Source: Deltaproteobacteria bacterium (GTDB lineage Bacteria > Desulfobacterota > Syntrophobacteria > BM002). Taken from it: a DNA stretch of 64,000 bases. Position numbers and translations under genes: made by a program. Positions 27,119-36,153 of the stretch are shown in pieces. Within the stretch, counting starts at the first letter, position 1. Each line of letters begins with the position of its first letter. Below the pieces are notes generated by a model. That model was given only the letters and a program-made list of their open reading frames with translations. It was not told the origin of the DNA and searched no databases. The DNA lies in contig JAFDGZ010000021.1 in assembly GCA_019309045.1 (NCBI GenBank), positions 47,180 to 111,179 of the forward strand. The letters run 5' to 3'.

Positions 27119-28867
27119 ATGCGAACTTATGTCAGGGTAATGAAGGCAGCTGGTGACAGCACTCGAGCAAAGATCATGAAGATTCTTCAGTGCCGCGACC
27201 TGTGCGTCTGCGAGATACAATCCCTTTTGAAAATGAGTCAACCAAGCGTCTCTCGCCACTTGAAATTGCTGGAAGTGGCAGATCTGGTCAGAGGCGACAA
27301 GAAAGGAATGCAGACCCGTTTTCGTCTTCTCGAGCCCCAGGAGACAAACGAATATGCCGGGGCTGTCCTCGCCATGATCTGCACCAACATACAGAGCTGC
27401 TCTTCAGGAGCACCTTTAGAACCGGCCCGACCAATTCGGGCGGCCAAACCGGACAAGTCGTCAACAGGAGGAACCAAAATGGGCAACGCAACAGTGGTCA
27501 AGGGAGAAGCCGCTCCAGATGGAGCGGCAGCATTTGCGGCAAAGGAAGAAAAACGGCCGAGCCTCATTGACTGGAAATCCATCTGGAAGCCTTTGAGTGT
27601 AATTACCGGGGTGTTTCTGGTTTTCTTCTGGCTGCCCATTGATAACAGCCGCTTCGCTGGAGCGGTTATCGAGTCCCTGGCCCTGGCCAAGTGGTACGCC
27701 CAGGAACACGTCTTGCTCTGCCTGGTGCCCGCTTTTTTTATCGCCGGTGCTATTGCCTGCTTTATTTCCCAGGCAGCGGTAATGAAGTACCTGGGTGCAG
27801 GTGCCAAAAAGGTGCTTGCCTATGGGGTGGCCTCCGTTTCAGGCAGTATACTGGCGGTGTGCTCCTGTACAGTGCTTCCTCTTTTCGCCGGCATCTGGAA
27901 GCGCGGTGCCGGCCTCGGCCCAGCCATAGCCTTTCTCTATTCCGGGCCGGCCATCAACATTCTGGCTATCGTTCTGACCGCCCGGGTGCTGGGGCTTGCC
28001 ATAGGTCTGGGCAGGGCAGTGGGAGCTGTGGTCTTCAGCGTTGTTATCGGGCTTCTCATGCACTTCTTTTTCAGGAAAGAGGAGCAGGCCAAAGCCCAGG
28101 CAGCCATGATGATGCCCGAACCCGAGGTAGAACGGCCCCTCTGGCAGAATGTCATCTATTTTGCCACCATGGTGGGAATTTTGATATTCGCCACCTGGGG
28201 AAAGCCGGCCGAGCCCAGCGGACTCTGGCAGGCAATCTACAGTGTCAAGTGGGAGGCAACCGGCCTCTTTGCCGCCCTTCTGGGCCTGCTGTTGATTATC
28301 TGGTTCAATGTCAAACCCTTCAAAGTCGTGCTCACCGCTGTGGCAGTGGCGGTGCTGGCTTTCCTCTTTCCCCATGAGCCGCTCATTGCCTTCTCCGCCG
28401 GCATTATCGGCCTGACCGCTATGATCACCACCACCAGAGGAGAGACCGAGAGTTGGTTTCTCTCCACCTGGGAATTTACCAAGCAGATCATGCCGCTTCT
28501 CTTTGCCGGCGTCCTTGCTGCAGGGCTTCTTCTGGGACGGCCGGGCTCCGAGGGCCTCATTCCTTCGCAGTGGGTAAGTGGACTGGTGGGCGGCAATTCC
28601 CTCCTGGCCAACCTCTTTGCCTCGGTAGTGGGAGCCTTCATGTACTTCGCCACCCTCACCGAAGTACCCATCCTGCAGGGACTTTTAGGCGCCGGCATGG
28701 GCAAAGGACCAGCCCTGGCCCTGCTGCTTGCCGGGCCAGCCCTGAGTCTTCCCAACATGCTGGTAATCAGAAGCGTCATGGGCACTAAGAAGACCGCTGT
28801 GTTCGTCAGCCTGGTCATAGTAATGGCCACAATCACCGGCATTATTTTCGGCCGCTTCTTTTCATAG
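27119..28867 (+). CDS. ArsR-ArsP fusion: HTH regulator joined to organoarsenical permease
   Basis: One open frame of 582 residues. Residues 1-95 are an ArsR winged helix with CVC (29-31) and QPSVSRHLKLLEVADLV. Residues about 96-150 are a Pro/Ala/Lys-rich linker. Residues 150-582 are an ArsP-type permease (PF03773) with about nine helices and the CSCTVLPLFAGIWKRG motif. A strong AGGAGG (27466-27471) sits 7 bases before an in-frame ATG (27479, residue 121), as expected if arsR and arsP were once separate. Either the fused protein, a separate ArsP, or both are made. ArsP exports trivalent methyl- and aromatic arsenicals. An upstream ATG at 27101 is also possible. Confidence 0.85.
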   Translation: MRTYVRVMKAAGDSTRAKIMKILQCRDLCVCEIQSLLKMSQPSVSRHLKLLEVADLVRGDKKGMQTRFRLLEPQETNEYAGAVLAMICTNIQSCSSGAPLEPARPIRAAKPDKSSTGGTKMGNATVVKGEAAPDGAAAFAAKEEKRPSLIDWKSIWKPLSVITGVFLVFFWLPIDNSRFAGAVIESLALAKWYAQEHVLLCLVPAFFIAGAIACFISQAAVMKYLGAGAKKVLAYGVASVSGSILAVCSCTVLPLFAGIWKRGAGLGPAIAFLYSGPAINILAIVLTARVLGLAIGLGRAVGAVVFSVVIGLLMHFFFRKEEQAKAQAAMMMPEPEVERPLWQNVIYFATMVGILIFATWGKPAEPSGLWQAIYSVKWEATGLFAALLGLLLIIWFNVKPFKVVLTAVAVAVLAFLFPHEPLIAFSAGIIGLTAMITTTRGETESWFLSTWEFTKQIMPLLFAGVLAAGLLLGRPGSEGLIPSQWVSGLVGGNSLLANLFASVVGAFMYFATLTEVPILQGLLGAGMGKGPALALLLAGPALSLPNMLVIRSVMGTKKTAVFVSLVIVMATITGIIFGRFFS

Positions 28868-28958
28868 TCATATGACGATTGCCTGAAAAGGAGAAGGTTT
28901 GAGGGTGGGCATGGCGCACCATGTAACAAAAAACAGAATCTAACTGGGAGGTAGAAAC

Positions 28959-29192
28959 ATGGAAGTCAAAGTACTGGGACCCGGCTGTCCCAAGTGTCAG
29001 GCGCTAGAGCAAAACACCAAGGATGCCATTGCCGAGCTTGGTCTCGATGTGCACCTCGACCACGTCACCAACCCCAATGAGATCGCCGAGCACGGCGTTT
29101 TCATGACTCCTGGGCTGGTTGTAGACGGTGAGGTCAAGATCGTCGGCAAGGTGGCCAGCAAGGAAGAGATCAAGCAAGTGTTGAGCAAATAG
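28959..29192 (+). CDS. Small thioredoxin-like protein (redox-active disulfide)
   Basis: A 77-residue glutaredoxin-fold protein with the active site GPGCPKC (residues 7-13) and the cis-Pro loop MTPGLVVDGEV. These minimal thioredoxins commonly follow ArsP-type permease genes in anaerobes. They may reduce the permease, its regulator or a substrate. It is 91 bases after the fusion gene. RBS GGGAGG precedes the ATG. Confidence 0.9.
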   Translation: MEVKVLGPGCPKCQALEQNTKDAIAELGLDVHLDHVTNPNEIAEHGVFMTPGLVVDGEVKIVGKVASKEEIKQVLSK

Positions 29193-29266
29193 ACGGACGC
29201 TGCTAAATACTCAACTGTTCCAAGAATGCAGAGTTGAAGATGCATCACATTCACTCATAGAGGATA

Positions 29267-29288
29267 GGGCCGGTCTCCGCACCGGCCC
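29267..29288. terminator. Stable hairpin, possible terminator
   Basis: Perfect 8-base arms GGGCCGGT (29267-29274) and ACCGGCCC (29281-29288) with loop CTCCGC, between the two thioredoxin-like genes. No T-run follows on either strand, so it may be a pause or end-protecting hairpin instead of an intrinsic terminator. Confidence 0.4.
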
Positions 29289-29357
29289 TCAAGACATTTC
29301 CCCGACTATTCTCATTGTTGACTTCGGCGTCCAGCCAACGCATTGCCACTAGGGAAA

Positions 29358-29864
29358 ATGGCTGTGGGCAAAGAAACCGACATCAGCAAAATCAGCGTCG
29401 GCAAATTCTCCATAGGAATCGTCGGCTTGAAAGCGGCACTGGAAGAGGCAGAGGGGAGACAATTCTCCTCTGATGAGGAGATTGCTCAATACCTTCTCCA
29501 CATCCTCAAGTCCAGCAATTACATCCCCACCAAGTCAGAATCAGAGTATGCCTGGGCTTTTCTGCGGGAATATAAGAAGTTCAAAGGTGAGCCTTTTATT
29601 GACGTAGAACCTCAGGGCCTCGAAGTTAAGATCCTTGGCCCCGGCTGCCCCAACTGCGACAAGCTAGAGCAGGTGGTCTACAAGGTCATGGCCGAGAGCA
29701 ACATAGTGGGCAGTGTAGAGCACGTGCGAGATATGGCAGAAATAGCTTCTTACGGCATTCTCCCCACCCCGGCTTTGGTGATCAACGGCAAAGTTAAATC
29801 TACAGGCCGACTGCCGCTGGAACGGCAGGTGCTGCAGTGGCTCGAGGAGGCAGCTTCTCTCTAG
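29358..29864 (+). CDS. Thioredoxin-like protein with N-terminal extension
   Basis: A 168-residue protein. The C-terminal 75 residues repeat the fold of the previous small thioredoxin, with LGPGCPNCDKLEQ and LPTPALVINGKVKSTGR. The N-terminal 85 residues (KISVGKFSIGIVGLKAALEEA, EEIAQYLLHILKSSNYIP) form a separate helical domain of the type found alone or in front of such thioredoxins in Desulfobacterota. AGGGAAA lies directly before ATG 29358. It is probably part of the same redox group as the arsenic genes. Confidence 0.82.
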   Translation: MAVGKETDISKISVGKFSIGIVGLKAALEEAEGRQFSSDEEIAQYLLHILKSSNYIPTKSESEYAWAFLREYKKFKGEPFIDVEPQGLEVKILGPGCPNCDKLEQVVYKVMAESNIVGSVEHVRDMAEIASYGILPTPALVINGKVKSTGRLPLERQVLQWLEEAASL

Positions 29865-30045
29865 GTCCGGCACAACCCTCACAGGCCAGAGCAAAAAAAC
29901 AGTACAAAGCGCTTGTGTCCTTCTGTGGTAATGAATAGTATGTCTCTTTGTTGATCGCTGCTGTTCCTGGCAAGTCACCTGTTGACCGCCAATGATGAAC
30001 AATTGACGTGCCGCTCCTGTGGCCTCATCTCTTGTGGAATACATT

Positions 30046-31236
30046 ATGTTGACTTTCACCAAGAAGCAGATACTGGCCATGCTGGCCATAGTCTTTCTTG
30101 TGGCGGCTCTTGCGGTGCTGATCAAGAAAAGGCAAAGTGAACTTGCTCAGATGAAGCCTGCCAGCACTTACCCAGCTGTGGTCAAGGTAGCTGCGGTAAC
30201 CTCAGGTGAGCTGGAACTGTGGGTTCCCTACCTCGGTGAAATCGTCCCTGTCACAGAAAATGCCATTGCTTCCAAAGTATCCGGCTTTATCGAAAAAATT
30301 CCGGTAAACGAAGGGGATAAGGTGACATCTGGGACGATCATCGTCCAGATTGATGATCGAGAAATCCAGGAGAAGCTCAGACAAATTTCTGCCCAGATTC
30401 AGGAGGCCCGCAGCAACTTGCTGGCTTTGCAGGCCAGAATTCCGGGGCTGGAGTCTGCAGCTGTTACCACTCGGAGGACCCTGCAGCGCAACGAAAAACT
30501 CTTCAAGAGCAAGACAATTGCCAGAGAGGCACTGGATGCTTCTCAAGAGGCGTACGATATGGCCCTGTCAACCCTGAAAGCAACCCAACAAAGCATCGAA
30601 GCAGCTAAGAGTTCCATCATTACCTTTGAAGCCTTGCGAAGCCAGGAAAAAGCACTCTTGAATTATACTGCCATAAGGGCTCCCTTTAATGGGATAGTGA
30701 GCAAGAAACTCTTGTCAATGGGTGATCTGGCAATTCCTGGAAAAAGCATTCTAGAGCTGGTTCGCCCTGGTGATGGGGTCAAGGTCGAAGTGCAGGTGCC
30801 TCTCGAAGATTTTGCGCATGTCCGAGTTGGCACCCCCGCAACGATACTTTTTGACAACCGCTCCGCTGCTGCTTCAGTTTCTGCGATCTATCCTGCCACA
30901 GACCCTGCAGGCCTGGGAATAGTCAATATTATGTTGCCCCACTCCCCTTTCCACCTGCCTTTTCACAGTAAGGTCAATGTAAAGCTGTTGTTGGCCAAGG
31001 TGAAAGGCTTTATAGCGCCTGTCTCCTGTTTGCTCCATCGAGGCAGGAAATTCCTGGTCGTTAAGGTGGACTGCAAGAGCCGAGCTAAGCTGGTTTCTGT
31101 AGAAGTCTGTGGGCAAAATGACAGCCACTTTTGTTTTCACACTACTGCAGTTCAGGCTGGTGATCGATTGGTCTCGGCTCGCGAAAGTCGCCTGATGCAT
31201 ATCTTTCCTGGGCAGCAGGTCGCAGTGGTGCCGTAA
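30046..31236 (+). CDS. RND efflux periplasmic adaptor (membrane fusion protein)
   Basis: A 396-residue adaptor. N-terminal membrane anchor (ILAMLAIVFLVAALAVLI), lipoyl/barrel-sandwich halves (ENAIASKVSGFIEKIPVNEGDKVTSGTIIVQID and NYTAIRAPFNGIVSKKLLSMGDLA) around a helical hairpin (residues 110-200). It links the RND pump encoded 13 bases downstream to an outer membrane channel; no TolC-like gene is nearby. Start is ATG 30046; an upstream in-frame GTG (30019) lacks a ribosome binding site. Confidence 0.88.
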   Translation: MLTFTKKQILAMLAIVFLVAALAVLIKKRQSELAQMKPASTYPAVVKVAAVTSGELELWVPYLGEIVPVTENAIASKVSGFIEKIPVNEGDKVTSGTIIVQIDDREIQEKLRQISAQIQEARSNLLALQARIPGLESAAVTTRRTLQRNEKLFKSKTIAREALDASQEAYDMALSTLKATQQSIEAAKSSIITFEALRSQEKALLNYTAIRAPFNGIVSKKLLSMGDLAIPGKSILELVRPGDGVKVEVQVPLEDFAHVRVGTPATILFDNRSAAASVSAIYPATDPAGLGIVNIMLPHSPFHLPFHSKVNVKLLLAKVKGFIAPVSCLLHRGRKFLVVKVDCKSRAKLVSVEVCGQNDSHFCFHTTAVQAGDRLVSARESRLMHIFPGQQVAVVP

Positions 31237-31249
31237 GGAAGGCTAGATC

Positions 31250-34200
31250 TTGATCCGCAAGTTCCTCGAAAAGCCCTATTTTGCCCTCTCACTGGTGTTC
31301 GTCTTCTCTGCACTCGGGGCACTTTCGTTCCGATCCTTGCAAAAGAATCTCTTCCCCGATGCCAATCGACCCCAGATTGCAGTGGTCACTATTGAGCCCG
31401 GCGCCTCAGCCACCGATATAGCCAATCATATTTCCCATCGTCTCGAACAGGAGTTGCAAGCCATCGACCTGGTTCGCAAGGTCAGCTCCATTTCCAAAGA
31501 GGAAGTCTCTATTGTGCAAGCGGAGTTCGAATATGAGAAAGGGTTGGATCCGGCCAGCGTCGATGTTGCCAATGCACTCAATAAAATCATCACTGAACTG
31601 CCGGGGGACATTCTTCCTCCGCAGATCTACAAGATCAGTGACGCTACGCGGCCGGTAATGATTTTGGCAGTCAGAGCTAAAGATGGAACTTCCCTTGATC
31701 TGGCCCAGGTTCGCCAGATAGCGGAAAATGATCTGCAAGATGCCCTGCTGAACATTCCAGGCGTTGCTGATGTTGACGTTTTTGGCGGATATGAGCGGGA
31801 GGTCAGGGTCGACGTGGACCCTGCTGCCCTAGAGCGCTATGGCCTGACAGTTGCAGACATTGCCACCGCCATATCCAGCAAGAACCGCAATATTCCAGCT
31901 GGACTGATCATAGGCCGCGAAAACCAGGTGACTTTCAAATCCAGCGATGAAGTCAGCCACCTGAGCCGCTTCTTGAATATTCAGCTCACTGCCGATGTCA
32001 AGGTAAAGGATGTTTGTCGGGTCTATTACGGTCATAAGGACAGGCTCTCTGCATATCATGGCAATGGGGCGGCGGCAATAGGAGTCAGCATCATGCGGGC
32101 GGTGGGCGGCAACACCCTTGCTACTATTGATGCCGTGAATCACAAACTGCCCGAGTTGCAGGCCAGATATGCCCAGCTGGACATCCAGACCGCCGATACC
32201 CAGCAAAGTCTCATCGAGCTCAGCATTGACAATATGCTGGAAGCTTTGCGCGATGCCGTGGTCATGACTCTCATTGTCATCTTCCTGTTTCTGGCGAACC
32301 TCCGCAGTCTGCTGATTACAGCTGCCTCCATTCTCCTGACCTATCTAATGACCATTGCTCTCATGCATCTGCTCCACCTCGAGTTCAATATCGTAACCCT
32401 CACCGCTATCATTCTGGCAGTGGGCTTGCTCCTGGACGACGCTATCGTAGTAATGGAAAACATCGAAAGGCATTATTACGAACTGGGTAAGACAGCTCAT
32501 CAAGCGGCCATGGAAGGCACCTCTGAAATCATGCTTGCGGATTTCGCCGGGACTATCACCACGGTCATTGTGCTGGTGCCCATACTCTTCATCGGGGGAT
32601 ATGTACAGAAAATCCTGGAGCAGTTTTGTACTGTCCTCATTTTGGCCCTGATTTCCTCTTATCTGGTTTCCATCTCGGTGATTCCTTTGTTGTCGCCGTT
32701 GCTGATGAAAAAAACACCTCACAAGAATCGCCTGGAAAAAATCACCTACAAGTTCAACCTCTTTTTCGTCAATCCCCTGGCGCGACTATATACTTCCCTG
32801 GTACAGATTGTTCTCAACAAGCGCAAGACCTTCATCCTTTTTCTCATCCCACTGCTGCTCAGTATGGTGCTTACGAGCAGGATGGTGATCCCCTTATTGG
32901 GAAGAGATCTCATGCCACCCATGGACACCGGCATCGTAAAGGTCTCTTTTGCCACGCACAGCAATAGTTCCACCGAGTTGAGCGAGGCGACTTTGACGGC
33001 CATGGAAGAGATCATCTACAGCTTCCCAGGCGTGCAGATGGTCTCCTCTACACTCGGTTCTGAACCGGGGACCTTCAGCTTTGGCAGCGGCAAGCGAACT
33101 CAAGATGGCAGTATTACCATTCATTTTGTTGACCGCTTTCACCGGAAAAAGACCATCTGGCAGATTGAAGAGGAACTGCGCCAAGCCTTTTACCGACTTC
33201 CTGGTCTGCATTACGTCAATGTCTACGACTATGGCGCCACGCCGCTCTCTTCTATTGTCTCTACAGTAGACCTGCTGATAACTGGTGACAGCCTCGAGGT
33301 GTTGCATGATATTGGAGGAGATGTCTCCACCCGACTCCATGGGGTGCGGGGAATCACCTCAGTGTCTCGCAGCTGGGATCTGGACAAACGTGAACTGATC
33401 TTTCGTATTGATCAACTGCAGGCATCTCACTATGGACTCACACCTGCAGACATCTCCTTTCAGGTGGCCGCAGCTCTTGGTGGAAAGCTTGCTACCACCT
33501 TCAACATTCCTAATGAAAAAGGGTTGCGAGTTCGAGTCCAATTTCGCAGCGCGGCTCGCAACAATCTGAGCGATCTGGAAACGCTGCTGATCAAGACGCC
33601 CAAGGGATACGTACCATTCAAAGTTTTTGCCGAGATATCGCCGGTGTTTTCTCCCTCGGTAATCACCCGCCAGAACCTCAAATACAGTCTCGATGTTTTC
33701 GGCTATCGAGCAACAGCAGCCATCAGTCATCTTCACCAGGAAATTGACCAGAAGGTTCTGCCCTACATCCAGCTGCCACCCGGGTACCAATTGAGCAAGG
33801 AGGGAGAAATCGCCCAGATGAAACTCTCCAGCACCCGACTGGAACATGCAATGCTGATCGCCATGATCCTGCTCTATTTTTCATTGGCGGTCACCTTCTC
33901 TTCCTGGAAGAGTCCTCTGACGATCATGCTGGCGATCCCACTGGCTGCCCTGGGAAGCATGTGGTTCATGCTCGCCTTTGGCAGACATCAATGTATGCCT
34001 TCCATGATGGGACTCATTCTCCTGGCGGGTGTAATTGTTAACAACTCCATCCTCCTCATCGATTTCATAGATGAAGGCCGCAACAAGGGTATGGCAACAG
34101 CCGCCGCCATTCAGGAAGCCATCAGACTGCGGGCCCGCCCCATACTCATGACTGCCTTTGGCACCAGTGTGGGCATGTTGCCGGTAGCTCTTCAGCAGGC

Positions 34201-34363
34201 AATCGGCCTGGAACGGCTGTCTCCACTTGCTGTGGTAGCCATAGGAGGACTCATTGTGGGCACCTTCTTGACCCTCATCTACGTGCCAATTTTTTACATT
34301 CTTCTCGAAGAATTACACCAGCGAGTTGCCTCAGCGCTAGCCAGGAAGACAAAGATGACCTAG
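31250..34363 (+). CDS. RND family efflux transporter (AcrB/MexB-like)
   Basis: A 1037-residue inner membrane pump with the RND layout: helix 1 (YFALSLVFVFSALGALSF), first large periplasmic loop, helices 2-6 (IVTLTAIILAVGLLLDDAIVVMENIERH contains the conserved DD/E in helix 4), second loop and helices 7-12 (MLAIPLAALGSMWFML, LILLAGVIVNNSILLIDF, RARPILMTAFGTSVGMLPVA). It exports hydrophobic compounds or metals using protons; the DD of helix 4 is typical of the drug (HAE) class. The start is TTG. It is coupled to the adaptor gene upstream. Confidence 0.92.
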   Translation: MIRKFLEKPYFALSLVFVFSALGALSFRSLQKNLFPDANRPQIAVVTIEPGASATDIANHISHRLEQELQAIDLVRKVSSISKEEVSIVQAEFEYEKGLDPASVDVANALNKIITELPGDILPPQIYKISDATRPVMILAVRAKDGTSLDLAQVRQIAENDLQDALLNIPGVADVDVFGGYEREVRVDVDPAALERYGLTVADIATAISSKNRNIPAGLIIGRENQVTFKSSDEVSHLSRFLNIQLTADVKVKDVCRVYYGHKDRLSAYHGNGAAAIGVSIMRAVGGNTLATIDAVNHKLPELQARYAQLDIQTADTQQSLIELSIDNMLEALRDAVVMTLIVIFLFLANLRSLLITAASILLTYLMTIALMHLLHLEFNIVTLTAIILAVGLLLDDAIVVMENIERHYYELGKTAHQAAMEGTSEIMLADFAGTITTVIVLVPILFIGGYVQKILEQFCTVLILALISSYLVSISVIPLLSPLLMKKTPHKNRLEKITYKFNLFFVNPLARLYTSLVQIVLNKRKTFILFLIPLLLSMVLTSRMVIPLLGRDLMPPMDTGIVKVSFATHSNSSTELSEATLTAMEEIIYSFPGVQMVSSTLGSEPGTFSFGSGKRTQDGSITIHFVDRFHRKKTIWQIEEELRQAFYRLPGLHYVNVYDYGATPLSSIVSTVDLLITGDSLEVLHDIGGDVSTRLHGVRGITSVSRSWDLDKRELIFRIDQLQASHYGLTPADISFQVAAALGGKLATTFNIPNEKGLRVRVQFRSAARNNLSDLETLLIKTPKGYVPFKVFAEISPVFSPSVITRQNLKYSLDVFGYRATAAISHLHQEIDQKVLPYIQLPPGYQLSKEGEIAQMKLSSTRLEHAMLIAMILLYFSLAVTFSSWKSPLTIMLAIPLAALGSMWFMLAFGRHQCMPSMMGLILLAGVIVNNSILLIDFIDEGRNKGMATAAAIQEAIRLRARPILMTAFGTSVGMLPVALQQAIGLERLSPLAVVAIGGLIVGTFLTLIYVPIFYILLEELHQRVASALARKTKMT

Positions 34364-34647
34364 GGGAGGCGACCCTGTATCAGCAAGATGAGGAAACAGT
34401 ATGAAAGTCTACTTTCGTACGGATCTCAAGAAAACCTTCGCGGTTGGAATAAAGCCTCATTCAGAAAATTGCTAATATCCTCAGACAAAACAAAAAAAGT
34501 AATAAAATGCTCCCCTTTATACTACAGTCGGCCAAATTGACAGGCAGCCAGAAACTGGCGCTTTCTTTTGACTTTCTCTCGGAGAACGATACCATAAAGA
34601 TATATACGTTGGGGGTCAGATAGTTTAACTAGTGGGAGAATTTTCTT

Positions 34648-35877
34648 GTGGAAACGACTTTTCTGGAGTTCAGAGTATCCAACGAATTTCTGAATCTTCT
34701 TCTGGACAACATTAATGTTGCAGTGCTGATTGCTGATGAAAACCTGCGCATCTATCATGTAAACAACAGTTTTGTCCAGCTTTTCGGCACGGGGCAGGAA
34801 CAGATCCTGGAACGGAGATTTGGGGGTGTTACTGGGTGTAAATACCGGGTAGAAGAAGGAAGAGACTGCGGGGAAACATCGTATTGTGCCGAGTGTCAAC
34901 TCCGCCACTCCTTGTTAAAAACTATGGTCAGCAAGGTCCCCGTAGATAAAGAGAAGATGCAGCGCATCTTTTATATCGATGGCAAGCCTGTCAGCAAGTT
35001 TCTGGAAATTTCCACGCGGCCAATAACTTACCGAGGCCGCGACATGATACTGATAATTCTCTACGATGTCACTGAGACAGAAGAACAGAAGATCCGTCTT
35101 CAGCAGCAGCAAAAACAGATTGAAGAAGATCTCGAGGCGGCAGCCGAGATTCAGAGAACACTGTTGCCGCAGCAACCATTTAGTTGCCACGGTGTGGAGA
35201 TTGCCTGGGAATTCGAACCCTGCAGCCGAGTTGGTGGTGATATATTCAATATTTGCTGCCCGCAAGAAAATCGCCTTGATTTCTATATGCTCGATGTCTG
35301 CGGTCACGGGGTGGCAGCTGCCTTGATTGCAGTCTCAGTCTCACAATTTCTGCGGAGCAGACGCGAATTCTCGGGTGACTTGCCCAGTTTGTTCTCTCCC
35401 AACACCGTGTTGCACAGCCTCAACCAGGCATTTCCTTTCGAACGCTTCGACAGCTACTTCACTATAATTTACGGTTCTGTGGATCTCAACCGGGGCATAC
35501 TCAAATACAGTTGTGCCGGCCATCCTCCACCCCTCATACTGCAGCCAGACGGAACTCTAGAGGTACTCGACCGAGGAGGTCCGGCCATTGGCATATTCAG
35601 TGATGAATTTTTCCACCAGGAGGAGAAAAAGCTGGTGCCAGGTCACAAAATTGTTCTCTACACTGACGGCGTTTCTGAAGCGTTCAATACTGCCGGTGAG
35701 ATGTTCGGCAAGCACCGATTCTACCAGGCTTTGAGAAAATATGCCCACCAATCACCTGCTTCTTTTGTAGAGGCAGTCTACCAAACCATCCGAGACTTCA
35801 GAACAACCGCAGCTCTGGAGGACGACATCAGTCTCTTGGTAATTGAATATGTAGGAAATTCCTTGCTTTCAGGGTAA
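34648..35877 (+). CDS. PAS domain SpoIIE-type phosphatase (RsbU-like)
   Basis: A 409-residue regulator. A PAS domain (residues 8-145) contains an unusual Cys-rich insert, GCKYRVEEGRDCGETSYCAEC, which may bind a metal or Fe-S cluster. A coiled coil (EEQKIRLQQQQKQIEEDLEAAAEIQ) leads to a PP2C/SpoIIE domain (LLPQQPFSCHGVEIAWEFEPCSRVGGDIFNI, DVCGHGVAAALIAVSVSQFL, YTDGVSEA). Such phosphatases act on anti-anti-sigma factors. No partner STAS or anti-sigma gene is visible. GGGAG precedes the GTG start by about 10 bases. Confidence 0.88.
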   Translation: METTFLEFRVSNEFLNLLLDNINVAVLIADENLRIYHVNNSFVQLFGTGQEQILERRFGGVTGCKYRVEEGRDCGETSYCAECQLRHSLLKTMVSKVPVDKEKMQRIFYIDGKPVSKFLEISTRPITYRGRDMILIILYDVTETEEQKIRLQQQQKQIEEDLEAAAEIQRTLLPQQPFSCHGVEIAWEFEPCSRVGGDIFNICCPQENRLDFYMLDVCGHGVAAALIAVSVSQFLRSRREFSGDLPSLFSPNTVLHSLNQAFPFERFDSYFTIIYGSVDLNRGILKYSCAGHPPPLILQPDGTLEVLDRGGPAIGIFSDEFFHQEEKKLVPGHKIVLYTDGVSEAFNTAGEMFGKHRFYQALRKYAHQSPASFVEAVYQTIRDFRTTAALEDDISLLVIEYVGNSLLSG

Positions 35878-36153
35878 ATTGCTGACCAGGGGCTACTGTC
35901 TTTCAGTGCTTTTGCAGCCAGGCTTTCTTTGGATCAGCCCCCTGGGCGGCAAATTAAGAGCATGCTGTGATATACTTTAATAGTAGCCCCTGGCTTGGCT
36001 GCAGCACTTGCAAGGGCTACCTCAGCATCTGCCGGGCGGCTGTTGCCGCATGCAGAGGGGAGTGTAAGTGGCAGGGATTCAACCTGCGGACCAATGCTGG
36101 GTCGAGGTGAGTGCCCATGGACCATATGGATGATAAAGAGTTGAGGGCTTCTG

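Noticed and set aside
36060..36110. A 5-7-5 hairpin on the minus strand (GCAGG, TTGAATC, CCTGC) resembling a tRNA T-arm.
   Set aside because: The loop does not have the TTC start, and no matching acceptor, D or anticodon arms are found nearby.
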